Of a stretch of DNA of 64,000 nt, positions 11,743 to 20,740 are shown piece by piece. The first letter of the stretch is position 1; every line of letters begins with the position of its first letter. Both the position numbers and the translations under genes were made by a program. The notes beneath the pieces are model-generated. The model searched no databases. It saw only the letters and a list, made by a program, of their open reading frames with translations, and was not told where the DNA came from. The stretch lies in contig JAJEKV010000030.1 of assembly GCA_021234155.1 (NCBI GenBank), positions 1,812,333 through 1,876,332 of the forward strand. The letters run 5' to 3'. The DNA is from Isoetes taiwanensis (lineage: Eukaryota > Streptophyta > Lycopodiopsida > Isoetales > Isoetaceae).

Positions 11743-12261
11743 GTGGTTTTGATTAAGAATGAAATTTTTGGCATAAGAAAATGCATAGTGGTTTTTCAGT
11801 GGTTTATTATAGTGGTTAAAGTTTTGGGTGCCTTGTCTGTTGCTGGAGAAACATCCACAGCAATTAGTCAGGGGGAAGAAGAAGAAGATGAAGAAGTAGA
11901 TTACCTTAGTTCTCTTGTAGAAGTTGGAGATAACTTTGCTGTAAATGCACATCCAGAAGATGATGAGGGAGTTGACTTTTATGTTCTTAGGTGTACAGAG
12001 ACTAAACACACATTGTTAGATACATATGAAGATGCTTGGGGTACTGCATTTGGTGTAGGAGAAGTTATAGTTTCTGGCCATTACTACAAGCAAACAGATG
12101 CACTCCAATTTGAGTTACTATTGGACAAGCCAGTTGCTAGTTTGTATAGCCACCTTGTCAGACATGTGAAGTTTGATATGGAGAATCTTGGTAACAACAG
12201 TTTCAAGATGAGTGAAGAGACATGCCAAAAAGTTATGGCATCCCTTCCAGTAGAGTGCTAA
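11743..12261 (+). CDS. Element A transposase gene, C-terminal exon
   Basis: A 172-codon open frame. An acidic linker (GEEEEDEEVDYLSSL) is followed by VEVGDNFAVNAHPEDDEGVD, then FYVLRCTE, GEVIVSGHYYKQTD and a C-terminal segment with SHLVRHVKFDME. Element B has the same segment, decayed, right after its transposase core (29160-28800, minus: LQIGDIFASFAAPG, VIAGHYYQ, KGHVRHI), which is why I assign it here. I cannot name the fold. It resembles the small beta-barrel (BAH/Tudor-like) layout only loosely. The first ~25 codons come from the AACCA-rich block and are probably intron. Confidence 0.55.
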   Translation: MVLIKNEIFGIRKCIVVFQWFIIVVKVLGALSVAGETSTAISQGEEEEDEEVDYLSSLVEVGDNFAVNAHPEDDEGVDFYVLRCTETKHTLLDTYEDAWGTAFGVGEVIVSGHYYKQTDALQFELLLDKPVASLYSHLVRHVKFDMENLGNNSFKMSEETCQKVMASLPVEC

Positions 12262-12733
12262 TTCTGCTGTCCGTTTTTTCTGCTTTTGCTTCGAAGAAGC
12301 AGAAGTTGAGTTTTTAGATGTACACTGGCTCTTTCCTGCCATATTCTTTCTTATACTCTTTATAATTCGTTATCAATGAAAACTAACAAATTCTTTGCTG
12401 TACAAATGTTCCTTGTCCTCACAGCTTTAAAAGAAAAGCTGCTAGGTCTGCTTTTCTTACTTATGCTTTGTCTGCTTACATGCTTTCTGTTTTCAGTTAA
12501 CTATTACAGACTTGATGAACTTCTGGAAAACAGACTTCATGGACATGGAAAACAGATTGCGAGTTTACAAATGAACAAAATGATGATCTGCACAAGTGTA
12601 GGTAAATGCCTGAAACCTTGAATTTACATTAATATCCGTTCTGTTACAAAAGTGTACAGCTATGTACTCATATACAGTCTTCACAAAGAAACAGCTGTTA
12701 TATCTTAAGTTACATCTTAAGTTACATGAATTT
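12262..12733. other. Gap between the two convergent genes of element A
   Basis: The 3' ends of the + strand transposase gene and the − strand accessory gene face each other across this AT-rich 470-bp stretch. It probably contains both 3' UTRs. No coding domain is seen. Confidence 0.6.
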
Positions 12734-13626
12734 CTAAATCAGTATCTCAAAGTCAGTATCTTCAATGTGGGTCTGATCTTGTGTTATTTCTTCTCTTGCA
12801 GTTTCCTCCTGTTTATCGGTATCTTCAATGTTGGTCTGATCAGTATCTTCAATGTGTTCAGGATCAGTATGGAGAATCTGTGTTGTGTCTTCTCTTGCAG
12901 GTTCATCCTGTTCATTTACAACAATATCAGCTGCAACACCAACAATATCTTTCACCAATTGCATGCTTCCCTCAATTGCTACTTTCCATCTTGCAAGTTC
13001 TTTCAAGTGGTCAATAGTAAGCTTGAGTATGTTGATGTCTACTTCCTTGACCACATCAACATGAAGCTGCTGGTGCAACCACTTTTGAGGATTCTTTGAA
13101 TGAAGCCAAGTGTGAAAACATGCTTTTATGTAGTTGAATACCTTATCATTTTCCTCATTGTCAAAGCTCTCAACTATTAAGTATGTGTCTGGTGGGGACA
13201 AGACAGTCTTGTACAAAGAGTCATCCACAAGCACAACATCCTGTACATCATTAAAATTGTTGTAAACTTTGACAATTGGCTTCATAAATACTGGTTTGGT
13301 TGCACTGCCTGGAAACATAAAAGGCAGCACCTCACATTCATTCTGACCCCAAATGAATTTGAATTTAGCAATGTAGTGTGCTGGCAAAATACTGTTAAGG
13401 ATTTGTATGATGTTGTGCTTCATCATGCTAGACCAAATCCCAACTTCAAATCTTTCAAAACTCCAATCCAAGAACTCTTGTAAAAAAGGTCTGCAAATAA
13501 CCACTTTCCCTGCTGTGTAATACTTCTTGAGCCCTGGTGGAATCTTTACTCTTGCTCTTTTTTGGAAGGTGTTGACCAAAACTCCATTAATGTCTAAGAT
13601 GATAAGTTTTTTCTTTTCTAAATACT
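12734..13626 (-). CDS. FCP1/NIF-like HAD phosphatase domain of the element A accessory gene
   Basis: The last exon gives about 297 residues with the HAD order of FCP1/SCP-type phosphatases: LIILDINGVLV (motif I), VVICRPFLQEFLDW, FEVGIWSSMMKHN (motif II region), a conserved Lys (TKPVFMKPIVKVY) and VVLVDDSLYK (motif III). Motif I is D-x-N rather than D-x-D, so the general acid is replaced; similar changes occur in other plant NIF-like proteins and may lower activity. The tail is acidic, with four IEDTD-type repeats. The exon starts at a good acceptor (ATGTTGCAG|AGTATT). Joining it to the donor at 13802 (TTGA|GTTAGT) keeps the frame (KSL-KYLEKKK). It is intact. Its role in a transposon is unknown. 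Confidence 0.85.
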
Positions 13627-13801
13627 CTGCAACATTCATAAAAAAAGAAACTTAAACATCAACATGACTTAAACATGAATTAAAAGAAGTCATTAATTAA
13701 AGAAAACAGAGTTACAATATTCAAACAATGTTCTCAAACAACATAAAATAATTAAAACAGTATTTAACATACACTGCAATATGTTATGTTCTGAAACTAA
13801 C

Positions 13802-14201
13802 TCAATGACTTGATATACTGAGATGCTTGAGGTGGCAGCTTCTTTGAGGGTCTCCCAATCTTCTTTTTGACTTTTGTTGTTGCTACCTCCATTTCAACTG
13901 CTGCTTCACCCTTACCCTTACCTTTCTCAACAGCATCTTCAGCAACTTCAGCAACTTTAGCAACTTCAGCATCAATATCATCTTCATTTGCTTGTTCTTC
14001 ATCACTGCTTACGTGAACTTCTACATTTGCAGCAGTAGAACTTTCTCCTGCAGTTGCACTCCTCAACCTGGTCTTTATGCCAATTGCAGGAACCTTTTGT
14101 ACAGGTTGTTCATAATATTCTTCTGAACTGCTCTCAACAACACGTGAACGTTTTATCCTTTTTTTTGCTGGCCCCTTACTAAGCTGAATTACAGAACTTT
14201 G
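13802..14201 (-). CDS. AT-hook/acidic linker exon of the element A accessory gene
   Basis: A 400-nt exon (133 codons plus one base) has an acceptor at GTTCTAAGCAG|CAAAG and a donor at TTGA|GTTAGT. It begins QSSVIQLSKGPAKKRIKRSR (basic, possible nuclear signal), continues through Ser/Glu/Ala/Val-rich acidic sequence (EVAKVAEVAEDAVEKGKGKG) and ends with KKKIGRPSKKLP. That last string has the GRP core and flanking Lys of an AT-hook, which binds the minor groove of AT-rich DNA. Phase matches the exons on both sides. Function is inferred from composition only. Confidence 0.6.
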
Positions 14202-14274
14202 CTGCTTAGAACACAAATCAATTTATATGAGATTAAATTAATTAAAACACAAATAAGAAATATCAAAGTCTTAC

Positions 14275-14869
14275 CTTCTGCAAAGCTTCTACAGCTTTGC
14301 TTACTGGACTTGATGACACTTGAGCTGATGCAGTAGAATCAACATTTTTTGGTGACTCAGAAGCAGGTGAAGCCACAGGTGCCACAGGTGCTTTACTAAA
14401 TAATAAAGCAGGTGAAGCCACAGGTGTGGCAACATTGGAAAACTTATCAGGTGAAGCATATGCACTAGTAGTGCCTACCTCAAATGCACTGCCTGCCTGA
14501 ATCTGCAAGTCTTCTTCACCTGCAACCTCTAGACCAAGTTCCACAAAAACTTCCCTGGGAACTTCCTTCAAACACCTGAAGCATGTCTTCTTTTCATACA
14601 GAAGCATGCAGCATGCCAAGTGATAGACATGTTCACATGGTAATGCCATACTCAATTTTCATTTTGGATTGAAGACCAATCCACATGCAGCACATGCATC
14701 TTCCATGAAACCAGGCAACCTGCTTTTCATAGTTATGATAGACACTTTTGATATATCTGAGTCCATCAATTGTCTACCAGCTTCTAAGTAGTTCCCGCTT
14801 TCTGAATCAAATTCCATTGAAGTTTTTAATCTTTCCTTCTTTTCCTTATCCCGTAATGCTTCAACACTA
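14275..14869 (-). pseudogene. RING-like finger exon of the element A accessory gene, with in-frame stop
   Basis: Reading leftward: a Lys/Glu-rich start (SVEALRDKEKKERLKTS), then GFMEDACAACGLVFNPK, a TGA, then KLSMALPCEHVYHLACC, KKTCFRCLKE and a long Ala/Ser/Pro/Val linker up to a donor (CAGAAG|GTAAGA, exon end 14275). The spacing C-x2-C ... C-E-H-x-Y-H-x2-C ... C-x2-C is that of a RING/treble-clef finger, as in ubiquitin or SUMO E3 ligases. The TGA between the first and second Cys pairs would truncate the product. Element B retains the same finger region (HEHSFHIFCF...CPRACKW), also broken. Confidence 0.65.
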
Positions 14870-15180
14870 ACCTTTGGAAGGCAAGTTCCAGTTTAGAGCA
14901 AAAATATATTTCACCACTTATTTTTTGCTTTAACTCTTCCACCTGCTTCAAGTCTCCATCATTCTTGTCTGCTTTGGCATTCAAAGCGCATAAACTCATT
15001 CTCCATTCTTGCTATCTCGTTCCTTCCATGCTCAATCATCCTCTCTTCCCTTGCTAAAGAGTTCTTATCTACCTCAATGGTACTAATTATTTTTACCGAT
15101 CGGGTTGTACATTTGTCTAAATCTGTTTCCAACTTACTAACCTCCTCTTCAATCAAAGAAATGTTGAAACTTAAATTGGA
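14870..15180 (-). pseudogene. Coiled-coil region of the element A accessory gene
   Basis: About 80 residues of heptad-like sequence: ISLIEEEVSKLETDLDK, STIEVDKNSLAREERMIE, NEIARMENEFMR. Then, in a shifted frame, come DLKQVEELKQKISGE and a possible donor. Frameshifts separate it from the upstream and downstream pieces. A matching coiled coil (RKEEMSREFREPLEKAIREE) precedes the RING remnant in element B. Confidence 0.6.
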
Positions 15181-15199
15181 AACGTAAAACTCTTCGAGA

Positions 15200-15602
15200 A
15201 GACCCGACCTGCTTTCCCCTTAAATTCAAGTTGAGGTGTTGATCTGCCTGAAGCTAGAGGTGTACTTTGGCATGAAGGAACTGTAGTTTTGATCCTTTTA
15301 ACATCTTCTTTTTTAACATCAATGTCATCCCTTTTTCTCCTGGACCAAACATTGATCTGTTTCTTGTAAGCATCCCAATCAACCCGATGAACCTCAGGGT
15401 TATGCTATGCCCGACTACAGTTTTCCCATGCAAATGATAATGCTACTAGCTTCCTCAATTCATTATTCGGGACACCTCCATCTCCATACAAGAAATCGAT
15501 CAAGCCGTCCAATTTCTGCTTCAAATAAGGGCGAACAAAGTAGATTTTGATTTTGCTTGAAACCATTTGTTGGACGGCTTCTCGCGCTTTTTTGTACCCC
15601 AA
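15200..15602 (-). pseudogene. N-terminal domain of the element A accessory gene, adjoining the TIR
   Basis: The coding-like sequence starts within or next to the right TIR: KAREAVQQMVSSKIKIYFVR, LKQKLDGLIDFLYGDGGV, NNELRKLVALSFAWENCSRA. A stop follows, then HNPEVHRVDWDAYKKQINVW and a Lys-rich linker (RKRDDIDVKKEDVKRIKTT). Element B has a matching VDWDTFK segment at about 18246. There is no canonical ATG at the left end of this frame, so the true first exon or start is unresolved. I do not recognise the domain. Confidence 0.45.
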
Positions 15603-15618
15603 TATCTAACTTAGACCC
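15590..15618 (-). repeat. Element A right terminal inverted repeat
   Basis: Exact reverse complement of 2642-2670. The following tctt (15619-15622) repeats the 4 bp before the left end. Confidence 0.92.
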
Positions 15619-15622
15619 TCTT

Positions 15623-16163
15623 ACATATTCCACACTCTCCCCACAGAAGACATGATCGCATGGACTGCAGCTTATGTTCGACATGAAATGAGCAAGGATA
15701 TGTTCGACATGAAATGAGCAAGGAGGTCCTTGTGAAGACAGGTAAAGTCACTTTTCTTAGTGTTGTTAGTGCATGTTCTGGTTTAGCAGAATTAAGACAT
15801 GAAAAATAGGTTCATGCTGCCATGCTAAACTTTGAATATGAATCTGATATATCCATTGCCATTGCACTACTTGGCATATATGCCAAGTGTGGAGCTACTA
15901 AAAGGTTGAGCCCAGTGTCTAACAGATTTATTTTACCAAATAGAATAACTTTCACAATGATAATTACAAGACGTGCCTATCATGGCTATCACATGAAAAT
16001 TCGTTGGTTCTTTAGGAAAATGCAAGGAGGAATGAGCCTAGATAATATAACTCTGATTTCCCTGTTGTCTGCATTCCAACATGCAGGATTAATTTATGAA
16101 GGTTGTCACTATTTTTTATTTTAAATTGTAATTTTGATGTTACTCCCCTTATGAGAAGCATTA
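15623..16163 (+). pseudogene. PPR gene, fragment 2 (between element A and the LINE)
   Basis: The reading continues from fragment 1 as YIFHTLPTEDMIAWTAAYV, then VTFLSVVSACSGLAELRHEK, a stop, VHAAMLNFEYESDIS, LLGIYAKCGATK, NRITFTMIITRRAYHGYHM, FFRKMQGG, NITLISLLSAFQHAGLI and GCHYF. These are successive P, L and S-type PPR motifs, normally about 35 residues each, of an organelle RNA-binding protein. There are in-frame stops and a 26-bp tandem duplication (15673-15724). The last motif reads KHYAC just before the LINE. Confidence 0.85.
15673..15724 (+). repeat. 26-bp exact tandem duplication within the PPR pseudogene
   Basis: TATGTTCGACATGAAATGAG plus six more bases is present at 15673-15698 and repeated at 15699-15724. 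26 is not a multiple of three, so the duplication shifts the PPR frame. Confidence 0.92.
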
Positions 16164-17145
16164 TGCATGCATTTTTTTTTTTTTTGAAGAACTGTGTCAG
16201 CAATATATTAAAAGAATGGTAATGTTACAAAGCAAGTGAGGAGGAAGGAGAACTGCCCCAAAGAGACAGTGATACCTCGACACTCCACAACAACTGCAAC
16301 TCTACTGCTGTACAAACTGACCATCACCATCTACCACACCCAAGAAGTCCCGCCAAATGGAAAACTTCCGCTCGACTAATCCCGGGAACACCAAAAAGTT
16401 TTGAAATAGCTTGTACCGAAGTCGAGGAATCGAGAGGCTGCAGTAGCACTGAATCCCCCTCGAAGATCCACAACCGCCGCCGCTTCCAAATCAACCACAC
16501 CAACCAAGCCACGCACAGATGCAAGGCTTGCTGCCGTACGAGCGGCCAAGCACCAGGATACACATGAAGCAGCAATTGTTGGCTATTCAATCTCACCTGA
16601 AACAGAGCCCTGACCCAATCCCGCACAACCCGCAAATGAGGGCATAAAACCGCATAATGCTCCACAGTCTCACGATGAAGGCCACAACAAAGGGGGCAAA
16701 GAGGGCTCACACCCGCCCTAAACCGACTCACAAGGACATTCACCACGATCAGCGGTGCACCACCGCCACATAAGCACCCGAACCTTCGGTGGGGAAGTGA
16801 GCTCCATGTCCACGCCCAAACCGAAGCCATCGAGAACCCTGCGCAGAGACCACTTGCCCGAAGGGGCGAGTGTCATGAATAGCCAACACCCGGTAACAAG
16901 ACCGCACAAAACAAGAAGATACAACATCACGGATGAACCTTCCAAACCTCGCACCACCACATCACCCTGAGGGACTATAGGTATGTGTAGCGGAATACTC
17001 CCCGCCACTTGTTCCCAGATAGCCCGGTCACTGTCCTTCAGGCGAAAGCGAGCTCGAAAGAACTCCCACGAAGCTAGCTGACCATCCCAATACCAATCCT
17101 CCAAGGTGAACACAGCAGCTCGCCTCCAACGGGCCTGCATGCATT
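16164..17145 (-). mobile_element. 5'-truncated LINE (L1-like) tail with target duplication
   Basis: On the minus strand the sequence encodes the 3' end of a LINE ORF2: LEDWYWDGQLASWEFFRARF, SPPKVRVLMW and, after a frameshift near 16770, the zinc-binding motif CPLCCGLHRETVEHYAVLC of the RT-associated finger (zf-RVT), ending LAGLLGCGRW at 16324. The 3' UTR runs to an A tail seen as T16172-T16185. The 10-mer TGCATGCATT flanks it at 16164-16173 and 17136-17145. Insertion was into the PPR pseudogene: KHYAC before and IIQFW after read as one motif. Confidence 0.88.
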
Positions 17146-17514
17146 ATTCAGTTTTGGACAAATAATCATGGAAAATCATGTACAGTTTTTTTTGTTGTCA
17201 TTCCAATGGCTATCATCCTTGGTTACATAATGGTCAAACTGGACAAACTTCATTGCATATGTGAATGCATCTTCTAGTATGTGTGATGTTAATCTTGTTT
17301 CATCTACATATCAGGTACTAAATGGAGAAACTCAAATCAAAACCATGGATTGATGTTATTTATCATGACGTTTCATCTACATATCAGGTACTAAATGGAA
17401 GAACTCAAATAAAAAACAAGCACAATTTCATTATTTTTGGACAATACCTAAATTTATGGACCATTTTTTGGCCTTCTCGCATCAATGACTCTTTTCCATA
17501 CACTAATTGACATC
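17146..17514 (+). pseudogene. PPR gene, fragment 3, and decayed 3' flank
   Basis: Immediately after the LINE the frame gives IIQFWTNNHGKSC, the expected follow-on of a KHYACII...-type PPR motif, then decays. A 74-bp segment starting GTTTCATCTACATATCAGG (17296-17369) is tandemly repeated at 17370-17443 with small changes. The last four bases, catc, are the target duplication of element B. Confidence 0.5.
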
Positions 17515-17538
17515 GGGTAAAAGAAAGCTAGGGTGTCT
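17515..17538 (+). repeat. Element B left terminal inverted repeat
   Basis: 24 bases matching the reverse complement of 32176-32199 without mismatch; they diverge at the next base. Confidence 0.9.
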
Positions 17539-17553
17539 AAAAAAAATGCCCTT

Positions 17554-17571
17554 ACATTATGTATAATGTAG
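17554..17571. repeat. Subterminal palindrome next to the left TIR of element B
   Basis: TACATTATGTATAATGTA is an 8-bp inverted repeat around GT. With the flanking TGCCC/GGGCA it extends to a near-perfect hairpin of about 13 bp. A similar TACATT palindrome lies beside the right TIR. Confidence 0.8.
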
Positions 17572-17845
17572 GGCATGTAGGCACCCGTTTTTGTTATTTT
17601 TTTGAATTTTAGTTAGTTGGGATATGTAATGATTAGGAGTAGCTACGTCAGCAATTCAAAATTATGAGTGGCAGTGGCAACCAGAACGTACCTTCATTGC
17701 AATTTTTCGGAGGGAGATTGCGAAGTGTTTCCTGTTTAGGAAAAAAATTTGCCGCCGTTCCAATTTTTTGTGTTTGTGAGTGATCAACGAAGTAATTCGA
17801 CTGTAAGTATTCTTCTTCCTCGAAATCCTTGCCCAAATCCAAGCA

Positions 17846-19062
17846 ATGGGCGCTTTTGCCTCCCTAAGTCACTTTCGATTAAACAAAAATTTGAAAATAG
17901 CCGATTCTAGCAAGAAAGCCGAAAAAAACAAGAGGAAGGTTCAAACTTCGAGGAACCAGGGGCCAAAAAGAAGACTTATTTGTGAAGAACCCGCTGTTGT
18001 GGAAGCAAAGCATATAAGATGTGTCAATGCAGATGAAATTTTTCAGATTTACAACAGATAATGGACGAAAGCGAAGGGGGCCCCAAAGACATACGGGTTC
18101 AAAGAATCTAGCGTGAAGCCGAAAGTGGGCGAGAACTTCTACAAACATTATGAAATTGTTTTTGGTAAGTGGGAGGTCACAAATCGCCATGTACCGAAAG
18201 TACTTTGCTCGTGCATTTGCCCTTCAATTGACAGGTAAAAAGTAGATTGGGATACTTTTAAAGTTTTGGCCAAAGATTTGGCAAAGGGAGGGGCAAAAGA
18301 ATCATATTACTGAAGAAATTGGGACCTCTAAATCCACATCCAAGGTTCCTAAATTTCAGCAAGGATTTTACCCTAAGGAAGAGCTTGAATTTGCGTAAAC
18401 TCGCAGCTTTGCGGTGTTGTCATGGAGAGTTAATTAGAAGCACATCCAAGGTTGAAGAACTGAAAATCCAGCGAGGCAATTACGTGACAATATAAATAAG
18501 ATTTCGGGGAAGAAAGGATGCACATGAAGAGGACCTAGCACGGATACAAGAAGACATCAATAGTGTTCTCGACGACGCCTAAGCGTAATAAGAGAGACAT
18601 CAAGACTTGTGCAACGAGGAGGTTGACCTTTTGATGAGGGATAGAACCAGGAAGGAAGAAATGTCAAGAGAATTCAGGGAGCCATTGGAGAAAGCCATTC
18701 GAGAAGAAGAGTTATGTGAAAAGAGGATTGCAGAACTTGAGGAGGCTCACAAAGTTCGGTTTGAGTCTTTATAGACGCGGCTTGATGATATGCATAAGTA
18801 CATGATGCATTCTGCAGCGATTCTCCTTCAGCCCAAAACAAGCTTGGTGATCTCTCCAAATGAAGAAAAATTCATATCGTGCATGGATGTGTGTTTTGGC
18901 GATGAATGGCTTTGCTAATAATGAACCTATCCTAGTTGCTCCATCACGAGCATTCATTTCATATCTTCTGTTTCTCATATTCTATTTCTGCTGGACTATC
19001 CTGCCCAAGAGCATGCAAATGGGACGATAACATTTCAAAGACCTTGGGTGTGTACACTGGAG
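17846..19062 (+). pseudogene. Element B accessory gene, 5' part (N-terminal domain, coiled coil, RING-like)
   Basis: From the ATG at 17846: a basic start (SSKKAEKNKRKVQTSRNQG), RCVNADEIFQIYNR, stop; then in shifted frames GENFYKHYEIVFGKWEVT; VDWDTFKVLAKDLAK (matching the element A VDWDAYK segment); a coiled coil RTRKEEMSREFREPLEKA ... RIAELEEAHKVRFES (about 18640-18770); then FISCMDVCFG and, after a frameshift, HEHSFHIFCF...CPRACKW, which lines up with the element A RING CEHVYHLACC...CFRCLKE. A donor-like GGAG|GTAAGC lies at about 19062. Many stops; not functional as it stands. Confidence 0.6.
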
Positions 19063-19414
19063 GTAAGCAGTATTTCATGATTTATGTTCAATTTGCTTTG
19101 CCCAGATTACCTTGCAATGTAGAATCCATTTACATGTAGAATCCATTTACATGTAGATTGCTGCACTTAAGGTTTTGCTACAGCATGTAAGAGTGTACTG
19201 GTTATTTTATACTTATAGTTCCTTGGCTTGCATGTCATACATATATGTGTTTCTTACATACATGTTGTACATTCACAGTGTAGGGTCCTAAATGTAGAAC
19301 TTAAATACATAAAATTAGGAGTTGTGTACTGAGTTTTGTGGCAGAACATTTAGAGGTATTTTATGTAATGTCTGATGTGTACATGTGCATACATTGGAGC
19401 ACATTCATGTACAT
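19063..19414. other. TGTA/TACA-rich intron-like stretch of element B
   Basis: AT-rich, with many ACATGTA, TGTAC and ATGTAGA motifs, like the other spacers of element B (25210-25340, 26090-26200, 30660-31230). The copia element inserted here. Confidence 0.55.
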
Positions 19415-20177
19415 TGTTAGGAATTGACACACAAACTATAATGACCTTTGCAAATTACTTGTCTAGCAAGATTTATTCACAAAAATTTTCGTCACATGCA
19501 CTAGGGAGCCACAAGATGGTCACTTATCCCTTGTGCTTGACAAATAAAATAAAACTCTTAAGTTCTTAAAGCAATTCAAACTTTAAGTCATGAGAATGAA
19601 AATATTAAACCATTGAACAGTTACTGTAGCAGGGTCATTTACTCGAACACTGTTCCTGCTTTGACCGATATTTGTATATCGGATTCTTCACCAAAAACTT
19701 TGATTCTGCTTCATCCACCGTGTATATATCCTCTGCTATCTTCATTTCTTATATAATGCAGACTTCCGGCGGTTAAGGCATCATTCATGCTTTCCAATCT
19801 GAGGCTGTTGTCTATTGAACTATATCCCACAGGCTTGGCAAAGGAAATCTGCTACTTTCGATTTATCCCACATACCTGCTTTAGGAAACAAGTCCTTTAA
19901 CCATTAACCAATTTTCGCCCCTAATTTGTAAAGCACATAAAGCACTTATATGCATAAAGCACTTATATGCATTTGCTTTCATCTTCAACTGCTTGCATTT
20001 GAACAATACCCCATAAGTGAAAATACTGTCACCATTGTAACCAAACTCCCTGCATCTAGTAAGTATGTTGTAGTCCTATGCAAACCTACTGCCACTGCTT
20101 CTCATAGGTTGCTTTGTAGTCAAACAAATATTCACTGCCACTGCTTCTCATGAATATAAGATGACTATTTTCTAACA
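19415..20177 (-). repeat. Copia 3' LTR
   Basis: 763 bp, TGTTAG to CTAACA. Matches 24447-25209 with differences seen at three sites. Confidence 0.95.
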
Positions 20178-20190
20178 TTCCTCCTTCAGC
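20178..20190 (-). other. Copia polypurine tract
   Basis: On the minus strand GCTGAAGGAGGAA directly precedes the 3' LTR, the expected place for plus-strand priming. Confidence 0.7.
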
Positions 20191-20201
20191 TTATATTCAT
20201 A

Positions 20202-20740
20202 CTATAAGTCCAACACATTCAACTGTTGTTTGAATTTACTGAATTTGACTTCTGCAAGTGCTTTAGTGAAGATGTCTGCTGTTTGACTGTTAGTGTCAAC
20301 ATATTTCATTTGAATGATACCTTGTGATGCCAGATCTCGTATGAAATGAATACTTAGCTCTATATGCTTAGTCCTGTCATGATGAACTGGGTTTTTCACT
20401 ATAGCTATGCAACTTTGGCTATCTGTCATAATCTCTGTAGCTTCACTTTGTACATGATTTAATTCCTCCAATAATCTTCTCAACCATACTATTTCTTTGG
20501 CCACTAGAGATGAGGCAGCATATTCTGCCTCTGCAGAGCTCATAGCTATGGCAGCCTGTTTTTTGCATCTCCAAGTTATAGCATTTTTTCCTAGGAATAT
20601 GACATATCCTGATGTTGACCTCCTTGTGCTTAGATCTCCTCCCCAATCTGCATCACTATAGGCAGTTAGTCTTAAATTTTCTGCAGTATAACATATACCT
20701 TGAGTGGATGTTCCCTTTAGATACTTTTAGCACTCGTTTG
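20202..20740 (-). pseudogene. Copia RNase H
   Basis: After the RT frame breaks near 20745, the next frame gives EATKRVLKVSKG, then AYSDADWGGDLSTRR (first acidic motif), then SSAEAEYAASSLVAKEIVWL, MTDSQSCIAIVKNPVHHDRT, HIELSIHFIRD and VDTNSQTADIFTKAL. These are the standard copia RNase H motifs. The frameshift at the RT/RNase H join means the polyprotein would stop here. Confidence 0.85.

Larger units (their letters stand above)
2642..15618. mobile_element. Element A: 13-kb TIR DNA transposon with transposase and accessory genes
   Basis: Seen: 29-bp perfect inverted repeats begin GGGTCTAAGTTAGATATTGG (2642-2670 and 15590-15618), flanked by a direct 4-bp repeat tctt (2638-2641 and 15619-15622). 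Inside, a transposase-like gene reads rightward from about 2994 and a RING/AT-hook/FCP1-like gene reads leftward from about 15600. The flanks join into a continuous PPR reading frame if the element and one tctt are removed. Known: 4-bp target duplications are typical of the Sola superfamily, among others. Inferred: this is a Sola-like element. Both genes carry frameshifts or stops, so this copy is probably not autonomous. Confidence 0.88.

Noticed and set aside
13997-14216. A signal peptide or extra start at the minus-strand Met near 14216
   Set aside because: The frame before QSSVIQ is intron sequence ending in a good acceptor at 14203-14202.
15463-15684. Minus-strand frame starting MSNISCSPCDHVFCGESVEY as a RING-like start of the accessory gene
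   Set aside because: The part right of 15622 lies outside element A and is antisense of the PPR gene; the frame crosses the TIR by chance.
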